Shown here: one piece after another, positions 17,064 through 26,414 of the stretch
How the letters are laid out: each line of letters begins with the position of its first letter
Position numbering within the stretch: position 1 is the stretch's first letter
Assembly: GCF_024807145.1 (NCBI RefSeq)
Contig: NZ_JANUCA010000001.1
Location: forward strand, 682,001-746,000
DNA from: Microbacterium sp. AK031
Lineage (GTDB): Bacteria > Actinomycetota > Actinomycetes > Actinomycetales > Microbacteriaceae
DNA length: 64,000 nt
Direction: 5' to 3'
Notes under the pieces: generated by a model
What the model was told of the DNA's origin: nothing
The model's input: only the letters and a program-made list of their open reading frames with translations
Databases searched by the model: none
Program-made: the position numbers and the translations under genes

Positions 17064-18186
17064 GAATCCCGCGCCGACGGGACCGCGGGTCACCGTGGTC
17101 GGATCCGGAAGCTGGGGAACCACCTTCGGCAAGATCCTCGCTGATGGCGGCGCGCAGGTGACGATGTGGGCGCGCAGGCCGGAGCAGGCGCTCGAGATCG
17201 CAGAGGGAAAGCGCAACTCGAAGTATCTTCCCGGCATCAACCTGCCACGCACGATCGCTGCGACACACGACCTCTCGACCGCGCTCGACGGCGCTGACCA
17301 GGTCTATCTGTCGGTTCCGAGCCAGTCGCTGCGAGAGAACCTCAAGGCGCTGCGTCCGTTGCTGTCCGATCGCGAGCTGCCCATCATCTCCCTGATGAAG
17401 GGCGTCGAACGATCCAGCGGCTTGCGCATGAGCCAGGTGATCGAACAGGAGCTCCAGTGCGACCCGATGCACATCGCGGTGGCGTCAGGTCCGAACCTCG
17501 CGCTCGAGATCGCGCGGGAGCAGCCCACGGCTGCGGTGATCGCCTCTCGCAGCCAGGAGACGGCAGAGACGGTCGCCCGCGCGGCCCGCAACTCCTACTT
17601 CCGAACGTTCGTGAACACCGATGTGATCGGTACCGAGTTCGGTGGGGTGCTGAAGAACCTGATCGCAGTCGCGATCGGCATCGTCGACGGCGTCGGCTAC
17701 GGCGAGAACACGAAGGCCTCGATCATCACGCGCGGTCTGGTCGAGATGACCGACTTCGCGGTGGCGAACGGTGCGCAGTCGGAGACGCTGCAGGGCCTTG
17801 CGGGACTCGGCGACCTCATCGCCACCTGCCAGTCGCCCCTCAGCCGCAACAACACGGCGGGGCGGCTGCTGGGTCAGGGTTACAGCTACCAGGACGTCGT
17901 GAAGCAGATGAACCAGACCGCGGAAGGACTGGCGTCGGTGGCGCCGATCCTGCAGCTGGCCCGAGAATCCGATGTGCACATGCCCATCGTCGAGCAGGTG
18001 AAGATGGTGCTGGACGGAACGATGAATCCGCGTGACATCGCCCCCCACCTGACGACGGACGACGACACTCCCCAGGAGGAGAGAACCAATCATGGACAAG
18101 CAGACGGTGGTGGTGCTCTTCGGCGGGCGTTCCAGCGAGCATTCCATCAGTTCCGCGACGGCGGGCGGAGTGCTGCACGCGATTGA
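17053..18186 (+). CDS. gpsA: Glycerol-3-phosphate dehydrogenase [NAD(P)+]
   Basis: A 377-aa enzyme reducing dihydroxyacetone phosphate to sn-glycerol-3-phosphate for phospholipids. VVGSGSWGTTFGKIL (residues ~15-29) is the dinucleotide-binding loop, and GVLKNLIAVAIGIVDG (~198) holds the catalytic lysine. The TTG at 17053 overlaps the plsC end by 11 bp and is preceded by GGGAGA. The C-terminus is longer than usual: after ~345 residues the frame runs 95 bp into ddl, and those last ~31 codons read as low-information sequence. This is either a real tail or an artefact of a shifted base near 18,060. Confidence 0.93.
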   Translation: MTRKNPAPTGPRVTVVGSGSWGTTFGKILADGGAQVTMWARRPEQALEIAEGKRNSKYLPGINLPRTIAATHDLSTALDGADQVYLSVPSQSLRENLKALRPLLSDRELPIISLMKGVERSSGLRMSQVIEQELQCDPMHIAVASGPNLALEIAREQPTAAVIASRSQETAETVARAARNSYFRTFVNTDVIGTEFGGVLKNLIAVAIGIVDGVGYGENTKASIITRGLVEMTDFAVANGAQSETLQGLAGLGDLIATCQSPLSRNNTAGRLLGQGYSYQDVVKQMNQTAEGLASVAPILQLARESDVHMPIVEQVKMVLDGTMNPRDIAPHLTTDDDTPQEERTNHGQADGGGALRRAFQRAFHQFRDGGRSAARD

Positions 18187-19180
18187 TCGCGAGCGCTACG
18201 AGGTGATCCCGGTCGGGATCACTCGTGAGGGTGCCTTCGTCCTCGAAGAGGATCGTCCTGACAAATTCGCACTGGATGCCGCGCGCCTTCCCGAGGTCGC
18301 CGACAACGGCACGCGAGTTCTGTGGCCCGAACCCGGCGGTGACCGCACGTTGCGGGTGACTCAGCCGAGCGGAGACGTCATCAGTCACGGCGAGATCGAC
18401 GTCGTGCTGCCGCTGCTGCACGGGCTGCACGGAGAAGACGGAGCGATCCAGGGCTTCTTCGATGTTCTCGATGTGCCATACGCCGGATGCGGGATCCTCG
18501 ACTCCGCGGTGTGCCTGGACAAGCACTTCACGAAGCTCGCGCTCTCCGCCGCCGGTATCGCGGTGTCACCAGGCATCACGGTCCGCCGGTCGCAATGGGA
18601 CAGCGACACCGATCGACTTCGCGCGGACATCGCAGCTCTGGGCTCCGTCGTGTTCGTCAAGCCCGCCAGTGCCGGTTCGAGCGTCGGAGTCTCTCGCGTC
18701 GTCGACGGTGAAGGGCTGGATGAGGCGATGCGCATCGCCTTCGCCGAGGACGAGAAGGTGCTCATCGAGTCGAAGATCGACGGTCGCGAGATCGAGGTCG
18801 GTGTGCTCGCCGGTCGCGACGGCGGGCCGGCACGCGCGTCGCTTCCCGGCGAGGTCGTGCTCACATCCCGCAGCTTCTATGATTTCGAGGGCAAGTACCT
18901 CGGCGGAGACGGCGTCGACATCGTCTGTCCGGCAGATGTCGACGATGAACTGATCGAACGACTGCGCGAGGCCGCGCTTCGCGCATTCGAAGCGGTTGAC
19001 GGCAAGGGCCTGGCGAGGGTCGACTTCTTCGTCACGCCTGACGGCTCGCTCGTCATCAACGAGCTGAACACGATGCCAGGATTCACGCCGATCTCGATGT
19101 TCCCGAAGTGCTGGGTCGCATCCGGCCTGAGCTACAGCGACCTCATCACCGAGCTCGTCGAAATCGGTCTGCAGCGCTGA
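18092..19180 (+). CDS. ddl: D-alanine--D-alanine ligase
   Basis: A 362-aa ATP-grasp enzyme that joins two D-alanines for the peptidoglycan stem peptide. LFGGRSSEHSIS near the start, LHGLHGEDGAIQGF (~108-121), KPASAGSSVGVSRV (~190) and INELNTMPGFTPISMFPK (~325-342, metal and D-Ala site) are canonical. AGGAGGA (18074-18080) lies inside the end of gpsA, so the start is well fixed. It completes the murA-plsC-gpsA-ddl run. Confidence 0.97.
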   Translation: MDKQTVVVLFGGRSSEHSISSATAGGVLHAIDRERYEVIPVGITREGAFVLEEDRPDKFALDAARLPEVADNGTRVLWPEPGGDRTLRVTQPSGDVISHGEIDVVLPLLHGLHGEDGAIQGFFDVLDVPYAGCGILDSAVCLDKHFTKLALSAAGIAVSPGITVRRSQWDSDTDRLRADIAALGSVVFVKPASAGSSVGVSRVVDGEGLDEAMRIAFAEDEKVLIESKIDGREIEVGVLAGRDGGPARASLPGEVVLTSRSFYDFEGKYLGGDGVDIVCPADVDDELIERLREAALRAFEAVDGKGLARVDFFVTPDGSLVINELNTMPGFTPISMFPKCWVASGLSYSDLITELVEIGLQR

Positions 19181-19183
19181 GGC

Positions 19184-19702
19184 TCAGCCCAGTTCCAACA
19201 GCTCCTGCGCGTCCTCGTCGAGTTCATCCGGTGCGGTGCATTTGCCGTCTGCGGGAATCGCGGTGATCGCCCCGACCAACGTTCGGGTGCTGATCACATC
19301 GTTGGAGCTGACCGCCCCTGTGTCGATGTACAGCTGCACCGCCGGGTCACGACCGTAGGTCGTCAGCCGCAGGAACGGTGTGTCGGATGCATCGACGAGC
19401 CAGTCGACGCCTTCGAGCGTCACGCACTGCAGCTCGCTCGTCGGAGCGGGCACGGCGACACCGCAGCGAAGAATGATCGCTGAGGGTCCGCCCGGGTCGC
19501 CCCACGCGCCGGTCGCCTGCGCGTCGGTCCATCGGCGATCCTTGTCCGCGATGTTCGCGACGTTCTGCAGTCCGACGGAGACCTCCGCGCACAACGGGTT
19601 GTCGGCGTCCTCAGCGGGCTCAAGGTGCACGGTGTTCGAGCATCCGCCGAGCAGGGCCGTTCCGAGCAGGATGACGGCGGTGAGGGCAAGACGACGCGAC
19701 AT
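19184..19702 (-). CDS. DUF3515-family lipoprotein
   Basis: A 172-aa secreted lipoprotein. The signal peptide MSRRLALTAVILLGTALLGGCS has a lipobox LGGC with the lipidated cysteine at ~21. The body matches the DUF3515 family, including the conserved GAWGDPGGPSAIILRCGV segment, and is usually encoded between ddl and thiL in Micrococcales, as here. Function is unknown. The -10 hexamer TAGCCT (minus strand, 19709-19714) ends 6 bases before the ATG, suggesting a leaderless mRNA, and overlaps the divergent thiL -10. Confidence 0.88.
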   Translation of the reverse strand: MSRRLALTAVILLGTALLGGCSNTVHLEPAEDADNPLCAEVSVGLQNVANIADKDRRWTDAQATGAWGDPGGPSAIILRCGVAVPAPTSELQCVTLEGVDWLVDASDTPFLRLTTYGRDPAVQLYIDTGAVSSNDVISTRTLVGAITAIPADGKCTAPDELDEDAQELLELG

Positions 19703-19708
19703 GATTCC

Positions 19709-19718
19709 AGGCTACCTT
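19709..19718. promoter_or_regulatory. Overlapping divergent -10 elements for DUF3515 gene and thiL
   Basis: Ten bases, AGGCTACCTT, contain both -10 hexamers: TAGCCT on the minus strand (19714-19709), six bases from the lipoprotein ATG, and TACCTT on the plus strand (19713-19718), seven bases from the thiL ATG. Polymerase could not open both at once. Confidence 0.55.
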
Positions 19719-19725
19719 TGACACC

Positions 19726-20721
19726 ATGCCCTCCCGTTCAGCCGACGACGACCCGCGCCTGGCAGATGTGTCGGAAGGCACGATCCTGCAGGCGATCCTC
19801 GCCCGTACCGCTCCCGCCTCGCACACGATCCTCGGACCTGGTGACGACGCGGCGGTCATCGCCACGCCGTCGGGCTCGGTCGTCGCGACGACCGACACAC
19901 TCGTGCACGGGCCCGACTTCAGGCTCGCATGGTCGACCGGATACGACCTCGGGTGGAAGTCCGCGGCGGTGAACCTGGCCGACATCGCGGCGATGGGCGC
20001 GCGCCCGACCGCGCTGCTCGTGGCGCTGGCGGTGCCGCGCGATCTGCGGCTGTCGTTCGTCGAGCAGCTCGCCGACGGTTTCCGCGACGCCTGCGACGCT
20101 CTGGCACCCGGATGCGCGGTGGTCGGGGGAGACCTGACGGTGTCCGACGTGCTGACGATCGCCGTCACGGCACTCGGCGATCTTGAGGGTCGGAATGCCG
20201 TCACCAGGGCTGGTGCGCGCCCCGGCGACGTCGTCGCCGTCGCCGGTGAACTCGGACATGCCGCGCGCGGACTCGCCGTCCTGTTCGGCCGCTTCAGAGG
20301 CGGTGACACACCGGTTCCGATCGACGCCGCTCTTCTGGAGACCGGCGAACGGGCGGCGCTGGCGGCGCAGCTGCGACCTTCACCGCCGATCGGACTGGGC
20401 GTGATGGCTTCTGTCGCCGGTGCGACGGCGATGATGGACATCTCCGACGGTCTTGCCCTGGACGCCGGGCGTCTCGCGAAGGCATCCGATGTCACATTGG
20501 AGCTGTCGCGTGGATCCCTCGGTGAGAATCCGGAGCGCGCTCTTGCCGGCGGCGAGGATCACGCGCTGCTCGCCACATTCCCCGCCGATGTCCTCCCGCC
20601 CGGCTTCCGGATCATCGGCACCGTGATCGAGCGTGGTCCGGAGGGAGTTCTCTGCGACGGCGTTCCGGTGTCGTCAGACGGCTGGGACCCTTATCGCGAC
20701 TGGGATTCGACAGCCGGCTGA
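19726..20721 (+). CDS. thiL: Thiamine-monophosphate kinase
   Basis: A 331-aa enzyme of the PurM/ThiL fold that phosphorylates thiamine phosphate to the active cofactor thiamine diphosphate. GPGDDAAVI (residues ~38-46), TTDTLVHGPDFR, AAVNLADIAAMGA (~84-96) and the MDISDGLALDAGRL segment (~237) carry the metal- and ATP-binding aspartates. The start at 19726 follows a -10 hexamer by 7 bases. Its 3' end overlaps rsmD by 31 bp in the opposite direction. Confidence 0.95.
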   Translation: MPSRSADDDPRLADVSEGTILQAILARTAPASHTILGPGDDAAVIATPSGSVVATTDTLVHGPDFRLAWSTGYDLGWKSAAVNLADIAAMGARPTALLVALAVPRDLRLSFVEQLADGFRDACDALAPGCAVVGGDLTVSDVLTIAVTALGDLEGRNAVTRAGARPGDVVAVAGELGHAARGLAVLFGRFRGGDTPVPIDAALLETGERAALAAQLRPSPPIGLGVMASVAGATAMMDISDGLALDAGRLAKASDVTLELSRGSLGENPERALAGGEDHALLATFPADVLPPGFRIIGTVIERGPEGVLCDGVPVSSDGWDPYRDWDSTAG

Positions 20722-21269
20722 GCCCACCAGATCGCGGTGTCGCCGTAGGACTTCTCACGGAACACCTCGAGTCCGGCAGCGGCGACATCGGGCGGCGTCG
20801 ACCTGCGGGCGCGTTCGATCACGACCACGGCGTCGTCGGACAGCAGCGGTGCGAGCGCGATCAGATCAGCGTCCATCGACCGGTCTTCGAGATCATATGG
20901 CGGATCGGTGAAGACGAGGTCATACGGGACCGTCGCGCGTCTGAGGAAGGCGAGTACGGCGCTCTCATGCACGCGGGCGGGGGCGTCGTCCAACGTCCGT
21001 GCGACCGTTGCGATGTTGCGGCGCATTACTACGGCGGCGGAGCGGGAACGCTCGACGAGGTCGACGCTCGCGGCTCCCCGGCTCAGAGCTTCGAGTCCGA
21101 GCGCACCCGATCCGGCGTACAGATCGAGGACGCGGGCGTCGGCGATGGCATCCAGCGATTCCAACGCCCCGAAGAGCGACTCCCGCACGCGGTCACTCGT
21201 CGGACGGGTGCCGCTGCCCGGCACGTCAAGGCGCAACCCGCGTGCACTCCCGGCGATGATCCTCGTCAC
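20691..21269 (-). CDS. rsmD: 16S rRNA (guanine(966)-N(2))-methyltransferase
   Basis: A 192-aa SAM-dependent methyltransferase that modifies G966 of 16S rRNA. RPTSDRVRESLFGAL (residues ~22-36) and LDLYAGSGALGLEALSRGA (~48-66, SAM-binding) precede the catalytic motif FTDPPYD (~119-125), all in the family order. The start is a GTG at 21269, six bases after the -10 hexamer TAGGCT, so a leaderless transcript is likely. It is divergent from recG across only 44 bp. Confidence 0.95.
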   Translation of the reverse strand: MTRIIAGSARGLRLDVPGSGTRPTSDRVRESLFGALESLDAIADARVLDLYAGSGALGLEALSRGAASVDLVERSRSAAVVMRRNIATVARTLDDAPARVHESAVLAFLRRATVPYDLVFTDPPYDLEDRSMDADLIALAPLLSDDAVVVIERARRSTPPDVAAAGLEVFREKSYGDTAIWWAQPAVESQSR

Positions 21270-21275
21270 CCGAAC

Positions 21276-21307
21276 AGCCTATGGCTGTCTGCGGCGTTCT
21301 CTAGACT
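21276..21307. promoter_or_regulatory. Back-to-back leaderless promoters of rsmD and recG
   Basis: TAGGCT on the minus strand (21281-21276) ends six bases before the rsmD GTG, and TAGACT on the plus strand (21302-21307) ends six bases before the recG ATG. Both core promoters fit into the 44-bp gap, so each -35 region lies over the other promoter. Confidence 0.55.
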
Positions 21308-21313
21308 TCAGGC

Positions 21314-23494
21314 ATGGTCTTCTCCCTCGACACGAGTCTCGCCGAGGCGATCGGCCCGGCTTCGGCGAAGAAGGTCGAGCGAGCGTTCGGCATGAAGACG
21401 GTCGGAGAGATGCTCGGGCACTATCCGCGCCGTTACGCGGATCCCGCCGAGCTCACACCGATCCGCGATCTTCCCGTCGGTGAGACGGTGACCATCGTCG
21501 CCGAAGTTCTGTCCTCGTCTGCCCGTGAGATGCGCAATCGCAACGGAGCGATGACCGACGTGATCATCGGAGACGAGCACGGTCGCGTGTCGCTGACCTT
21601 CTTCGCGAAGAACCTCCAGCAGGCGCGCTGGCGGGCGAACGAGATGCGCCCCGGCCGGCGAGGTGTGTTCTCCGGCAAGGTCGGCATGTACAACGACACG
21701 ACCCAGTTCGCTCATCCGCAGGTCGAGCTCTTCGACGATGAGGAGAGCGCACAGGCCCGTGCCGACGACCGTGCGCACCGGCCGATCCCGATCTACCCGG
21801 CGACCTCGGCCGTCTCCAGCCAGCAGTTCCGCGAACTGGTCGAAAAGGTCCTGCCGGACGTCGGCGACGTGCCGGATCCGCTGCCCGATGAGATCCGGGT
21901 GCGTGAGGGTCTGCTCGACGCGCGAACGGCACTGGTGCATTTGCACCGTCCGCAGGCGCGCAACGATGTGGATCCAGCGGTTCGCACGCTTCGCATGCAC
22001 GAGGCACTCGTGCTGCAGACCGCGCTGCTGCAGCAGCGCGCCGCCGTGCGTGCGCTGAACGCCACACCCCGCCAGACGAAGCCGGGCGGACTTCTCGAGC
22101 GCTTCGACGCGACCTTGCCGTACACCCTCACCGTCGACCAGCAGACGGTCGGACATCAGATCGCGGCAGACCTCACCGGCGCATGGCCGATGAACCGGCT
22201 GGTGCAGGGCGAGGTCGGCTCCGGAAAGACCCTCGTCGCTCTGCGCGCCATGCTGCAGGTCGCAGAATCAGGTGGGCAGGCCGCACTGATCGCGCCGACC
22301 GAGGTGCTCGCATCCCAGCATCTGCGATCGATCACGAAGATGCTCGGGCCCGATCTCGCGCCCCTGCTCATGCCCACGCTCCTCACCGGGCAGATGTCCG
22401 CTCCCGCGCGTCGTAAGGCCGCGCTGAGGGTGGCGGCCGGTCAGGCGCTCATCGTCGTCGGCACGCATGCTCTGCTGGGCGAGAAGACGACCTTCGCCGA
22501 CCTCGGCCTCGTCGTCGTCGACGAGCAGCATCGCTTCGGCGTCGAGCAGCGGGAGGCGCTGCGCGCGAAGGGCTCGAGCCCGCACGCGCTCGTGCTCACT
22601 GCTACTCCCATCCCCCGCACGGTGGCGATGACGGTCTTCGGCGATCTGGACACGTCAGTCATTCGCACCATGCCTGCCGGTCGAGCGGGGATCGAGTCGT
22701 TCGTCGCGCCGCTGGCGGAGCATCCGGACTGGTTCCGCCGCGTGTGGGAGCGTGTGGCGGAGGAGATCGCGCAGAAGCGTCAGGTGTTCGCCGTGTGCGC
22801 GGCGATCGACACGACGAAGAAGGCTGCCGGTGAGGAAGACCAGACCGCACTCGTCCCCAGCGAGGAGGGCGCGTCCGGTCCGCGTTGGGGCGTCGTGCAG
22901 CTGGATGCTGCTCTGGAGACGCATCCGACCGTCGGCAAGCTCCGTCGGGCTGTTCTGCATGGGAAGATGCCGTCAGAGACGAAGGATGCCGTGATGCAGG
23001 CCTTCGCGCGCGGAGAGATCGACCTGCTGATCGCGACGACGGTGATCGAGGTCGGCGTCGATGTGCCGAACGCGTCCACGATGATCGTGCTCGATGCCGA
23101 CCGTTTCGGCGTCTCGCAGCTACACCAGCTGCGAGGGCGAGTCGGCCGCGGTGATGTGCCTGGACTGTGCCTGCTCGTCACAGAGGCGGAAGCGGGCTCC
23201 CTGGCACGTGATCGCGTCGAGGCCGTGGCAGCGACTCTCGACGGTTTCGCCCTCGCGGAGGTCGATCTGGAGCTGCGCGGCGAAGGCGACGTGCTCGGGT
23301 CGACGCAGTCAGGTGTGCGGTCGTCCTTGAAACTGCTGCGGGTGGTGAAGGACTCGAAGCTGATCGCACGGGCGCGCGAGCTTGCGGAGGGCATCCTCGA
23401 AGCCGACCCGCAGCTCGAGGCGCATCGAGGTCTCCGAGAGGTCATCGCCCGTCGCGTCACAGAGGACGACAGGGCCGCCCTCGCGAAGAACTGA
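21314..23494 (+). CDS. recG: ATP-dependent DNA helicase RecG
   Basis: A 726-aa superfamily-2 helicase that regresses stalled forks and branch-migrates Holliday junctions. The N-terminal wedge/OB domain (~55-150) is followed by Walker A GEVGSGKT (~299-306), the DEQH box VVVDEQHRFGVEQRE (~400) and motif VI near QLRGRVGRGDVPG (~606). The C-terminus ends in the usual TRG/helical region. It starts six bases after a -10 hexamer. It probably stands at the head of a run with coaD. Confidence 0.97.
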   Translation: MVFSLDTSLAEAIGPASAKKVERAFGMKTVGEMLGHYPRRYADPAELTPIRDLPVGETVTIVAEVLSSSAREMRNRNGAMTDVIIGDEHGRVSLTFFAKNLQQARWRANEMRPGRRGVFSGKVGMYNDTTQFAHPQVELFDDEESAQARADDRAHRPIPIYPATSAVSSQQFRELVEKVLPDVGDVPDPLPDEIRVREGLLDARTALVHLHRPQARNDVDPAVRTLRMHEALVLQTALLQQRAAVRALNATPRQTKPGGLLERFDATLPYTLTVDQQTVGHQIAADLTGAWPMNRLVQGEVGSGKTLVALRAMLQVAESGGQAALIAPTEVLASQHLRSITKMLGPDLAPLLMPTLLTGQMSAPARRKAALRVAAGQALIVVGTHALLGEKTTFADLGLVVVDEQHRFGVEQREALRAKGSSPHALVLTATPIPRTVAMTVFGDLDTSVIRTMPAGRAGIESFVAPLAEHPDWFRRVWERVAEEIAQKRQVFAVCAAIDTTKKAAGEEDQTALVPSEEGASGPRWGVVQLDAALETHPTVGKLRRAVLHGKMPSETKDAVMQAFARGEIDLLIATTVIEVGVDVPNASTMIVLDADRFGVSQLHQLRGRVGRGDVPGLCLLVTEAEAGSLARDRVEAVAATLDGFALAEVDLELRGEGDVLGSTQSGVRSSLKLLRVVKDSKLIARARELAEGILEADPQLEAHRGLREVIARRVTEDDRAALAKN

Positions 23495-23521
23495 CATAGC
23501 GGTGTGTCATAGGCTGGTGGC

Positions 23522-24019
23522 ATGAGCAGCCGGATCGCCGTCGTCCCTGGTTCATTCGACCCGCCGACCCTCGGCCATCTGGATGTGATCCGTCGGGCCG
23601 CGAAGCTGTACGACGAACTGCATGTTCTCGTGGTGCACAATCCGGGCAAAGAGGCGATGCTCCCGATCGCTCAGCGACTCTCGCTGCTGGAGCAGTCCAT
23701 CGCCGAGGACGGCATCAGCGGCAACGTCGTCATCGGATCATGGAGCATGGGACTTCTGGTCGACTACGCTCGCGACGTCGGCGCTGGCGTGCTCGTGAAG
23801 GGCATCCGCTCGCAGATAGATGTGGCTTACGAGTCGCCGATGGCAATCGTGAACCGCCACCTCGCCGACATCGAGACGGTGTTCCTGCTGCCGGATCCCT
23901 CGCACGCGATGGTCTCGAGTTCGCTCGTGCGCCAGGTCGCAGGTCTGGGCGGCGATATCGCGCCATTCGTACCTCGCGCCGTCGCGGCCTTCCTCGATAC
24001 CGGCGCACGCGGTCTATGA
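23522..24019 (+). CDS. coaD: Phosphopantetheine adenylyltransferase
   Basis: A 165-aa hexameric nucleotidyltransferase making dephospho-CoA from 4'-phosphopantetheine and [19 protein letters not shown] (residues 8-23) holds the T/HxGH nucleotidyltransferase motif, and [12 protein letters not shown] with [15 protein letters not shown] are family segments. The first ATG is six bases after the -10 hexamer TAGGCT (23510-23515), so it has its own leaderless promoter although it follows recG by only 27 bp. Confidence 0.96.
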   Translation: MSSRIAVVPGSFDPPTLGHLDVIRRAAKLYDELHVLVVHNPGKEAMLPIAQRLSLLEQSIAEDGISGNVVIGSWSMGLLVDYARDVGAGVLVKGIRSQIDVAYESPMAIVNRHLADIETVFLLPDPSHAMVSSSLVRQVAGLGGDIAPFVPRAVAAFLDTGARGL

Positions 24020-24060
24020 CGTGCGGCCCCGTTCTCAGCATCCGCGGGTAGCATGAAAGC

Positions 24061-24624
24061 GTGAAGACCCGACTCAACGGCCCATTCGTGGTGCCCGTAC
24101 GCGATATCGTCCGACATCCCGGCGAGATGCGGGAGCACCAGTTCTCCGTCACCCTGAAAGAGCAGTGGGGTGAGGGCATCGTCTCGTACGAAGCCGGCTC
24201 CGATATCGACGTGGACGTGCGCCTCGAGTCCGTCCACGAGGGCATTCTCACCTCGGGAACGGTGGATGCCGAGTACAAGGGCGTCTGCGGAAGATGCCTG
24301 AAAGACATCACCGAGCCTGTCGAAGTCGAGTTCCAGGAGCTTTTCGCGTATCCTGGTGATGAAGAAACTGACTTCGAGGTTCAAGACGACCACGTGGATC
24401 TTGAAACTCTTGTCAGGGAAGCGGCCGTACTGGCACTTCCATTTCAGCCGGTGTGTCAGCCGGATTGCCCGGGGCTCGACCCGATCACGGGCGAACGGAT
24501 GGCCAGAAGCACCGGGGCGGAGAATGACGCTCCCATCGATCCTCGGTGGAGTGCGCTCCAACAGATCACAGACCAGGGGAGTGCGGCAGAGAGCCGTGGT
24601 CCCGAGAACACAGAAGAGAGTTAG
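24061..24624 (+). CDS. DUF177 (YceD-family) protein
   Basis: A 187-aa protein with the conserved cysteine set of the DUF177 family: GVCGRCLKDIT (~78-88) and CQPDCPGLDP (~138-147). In many bacteria this gene directly precedes rpmF, as here, and the family is linked to 23S rRNA or ribosome maturation, but its molecular role in actinobacteria is not settled. It starts with GTG six bases after the -10 hexamer TAGCAT (24049-24054). The C-terminal ~40 residues are polar and poorly conserved. Confidence 0.9.
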   Translation: MKTRLNGPFVVPVRDIVRHPGEMREHQFSVTLKEQWGEGIVSYEAGSDIDVDVRLESVHEGILTSGTVDAEYKGVCGRCLKDITEPVEVEFQELFAYPGDEETDFEVQDDHVDLETLVREAAVLALPFQPVCQPDCPGLDPITGERMARSTGAENDAPIDPRWSALQQITDQGSAAESRGPENTEES

Positions 24625-24626
24625 CC

Positions 24627-24836
24627 ATGGCTGGTAACCCCCCGAAGCGCAAGGTATCCCGTTCCAACACCCGCTCGCGCCGCGCGCAGTGGAAGGCAGC
24701 GCCCATCGCGCTCGTCAAGACCGTTGAGAACGGCAAGACCGTCTACAGCCGCCCCCACCAGGCGAAGGTCGTCACCGACTCGCAGGGGACCGAGCTGTTC
24801 ATGGAGTACAAGGGCCGCAAGGTCGCCGACGTCTGA
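24627..24836 (+). CDS. rpmF: 50S ribosomal protein L32
   Basis: A 69-aa ribosomal protein. The basic N-terminus [20 protein letters not shown] and the YSRPHQAK segment are typical of the actinobacterial L32. No zinc-binding cysteines are present, so this is the C- (zinc-free) form. It starts 2 bp after the DUF177 gene and precedes rnc by 17 bp, an arrangement known as a conserved ribosome/RNA-processing operon. Confidence 0.96.
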   Translation: MAGNPPKRKVSRSNTRSRRAQWKAAPIALVKTVENGKTVYSRPHQAKVVTDSQGTELFMEYKGRKVADV

Positions 24837-24853
24837 ACCACGGTCTCGCGATC

Positions 24854-25546
24854 GTGACAGAGGTCCCAGGGGGGACGGCACCTCTCGCCGAGAAGCTCAG
24901 GGTCGACATCGACCCTGAGCTGCTCGCTTTGGCGCTGACTCACCGTTCGTACGCGTACGAGCACGGGGCCATTCCGCACAACGAGCGACTCGAGTTCCTC
25001 GGTGACTCAGTGCTCGGGCAGGCGGTGACCGTCATGCTGTTCACGACGCACCCCGGTCTAGACGAGGGGCAGCTCGCGAAACGACGAGCGAGCGTGGTCT
25101 CCACCGTCGCCCTTGCAGAGGTCGCCCGCGGCATCGGTCTCGGTGAGCACCTGCTGCTCGGCCGCGGCGAAGAGCAGACCGGTGGGCGTGACAAGGATTC
25201 GATCCTTGCCGACACCATGGAAGCTGTCTTCGGTGCGACCTATCTGTCGGCCGGACCGGAGGCGGCGACCGAACTCGTGCTACGGCTCACCGAGCCACTG
25301 CTCGCCGACCCTGAGCGCTACGGCGCCGCGATGGATCCGAAGACGAGTCTTCAGGAGCTCGCCGCCCGTCTGGGCTCCACACCTCCGATCTATACCGTGA
25401 CGTCGAGCGGGCCGGATCACGATCGTCGATTCACCGCGACGGTCGAGGTCGGCGAGGTGCGCATGACCGGCGACGGCACGAGCAAGAAGACCGCCGAGAT
25501 GGCGGCGGCGCTCAGCGCCTGGCGCTTCCTCAGCGAGAGTGCCTGA
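24854..25546 (+). CDS. rnc: Ribonuclease III
   Basis: A 230-aa double-stranded-RNA endonuclease that processes rRNA precursors and structured mRNAs. [13 protein letters not shown] (residues ~38-50) is the signature, and the acidic metal ligands continue in [13 protein letters not shown] (~115). The C-terminal ~70 residues form the dsRNA-binding domain ([14 protein letters not shown] through [18 protein letters not shown]). The GTG start lies 17 bp after rpmF; the end overlaps mutM by 8 bp. Confidence 0.96.
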   Translation: MTEVPGGTAPLAEKLRVDIDPELLALALTHRSYAYEHGAIPHNERLEFLGDSVLGQAVTVMLFTTHPGLDEGQLAKRRASVVSTVALAEVARGIGLGEHLLLGRGEEQTGGRDKDSILADTMEAVFGATYLSAGPEAATELVLRLTEPLLADPERYGAAMDPKTSLQELAARLGSTPPIYTVTSSGPDHDRRFTATVEVGEVRMTGDGTSKKTAEMAAALSAWRFLSESA

Positions 25547-26405
25547 ACTTCCCGAGGTCGAGGTCGTGCGTGCCGGCCTCGCACCGGCTGTCATCGGCGC
25601 GACGATCGTCAGCGCGTCGGTGTTCGACGAACGAGCACTCACTCGGCATGCTGCAGGCGCCGCCGACTTCGTCGGAAGGCTTGAGGGCTCGTCGGTGCTG
25701 GGTGCCGCGCGGCGCGGGAAATTCCTGTGGCTTCCGCTCAGCGGGGGCACGGCGGCGTTGACCGCGCACCTGGGGATGAGCGGGCAGCTTCTGCTGCGTG
25801 CTCCGGATGCTCCGGCCGAGCGGCACGAGCGCATCCGCCTCGGCATCCAGCATCCGCGCCATGGAGAGCTTGCCGTCGTGTTCGCCGATCAGCGCACCTT
25901 CGGCTCGCTCGCCGTCGACGCTCTCGTCGCCGACGGTGACGAGCTGATCCCCTCGCAGGTGAGTCACATCGCCAGAGATCCGCTCGATCCTGCGTTCGAC
26001 GACACCTCGTTCATCGCCGCCGTGCGTCGTCGAACCAGCGCGATCAAGCGCATTCTGCTGGACCAGACGCTCCTCAGCGGCGTCGGCAACATCTACGCGG
26101 ACGAGGCGCTGTGGGCAGCGCGCATTCATCCGGAGTCCTTGGGACGTGCACTGTCAGCGCAGGCTGTGCGACGCCTGCTCTCCGAGGTACGGCTGGTGTT
26201 GGAGAAGGCTCTGGCCGAAGGCGGTACGAGTTTCGACGCGCAGTACGTCAACGTCAACGGTCAGGCCGGATACTTCGCCCACTCCCTCAATGCCTATGGC
26301 CGCGTAGGGCAGCCATGCCCGCGTTGCGGGGGAGCGATCGTGCGCGAGGCCTTCATGAACCGTTCGAGTCACTACTGCCCGAGATGCCAGCGTGCGGCGC
26401 GATAG
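25539..26405 (+). CDS. mutM: Formamidopyrimidine-DNA glycosylase
   Basis: A 288-aa DNA repair enzyme that removes 8-oxoguanine and opens the abasic site. The mature N-terminus [10 protein letters not shown] carries the catalytic proline and glutamate, [20 protein letters not shown] is the helix-two-turn-helix segment, and a C-terminal zinc finger CPRCGG...CPRCQR (~262-285) is intact. It starts with GTG overlapping rnc by 8 bp. Confidence 0.97.
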   Translation: MPELPEVEVVRAGLAPAVIGATIVSASVFDERALTRHAAGAADFVGRLEGSSVLGAARRGKFLWLPLSGGTAALTAHLGMSGQLLLRAPDAPAERHERIRLGIQHPRHGELAVVFADQRTFGSLAVDALVADGDELIPSQVSHIARDPLDPAFDDTSFIAAVRRRTSAIKRILLDQTLLSGVGNIYADEALWAARIHPESLGRALSAQAVRRLLSEVRLVLEKALAEGGTSFDAQYVNVNGQAGYFAHSLNAYGRVGQPCPRCGGAIVREAFMNRSSHYCPRCQRAAR

Positions 26406-26414
26406 TCTGCCCGG

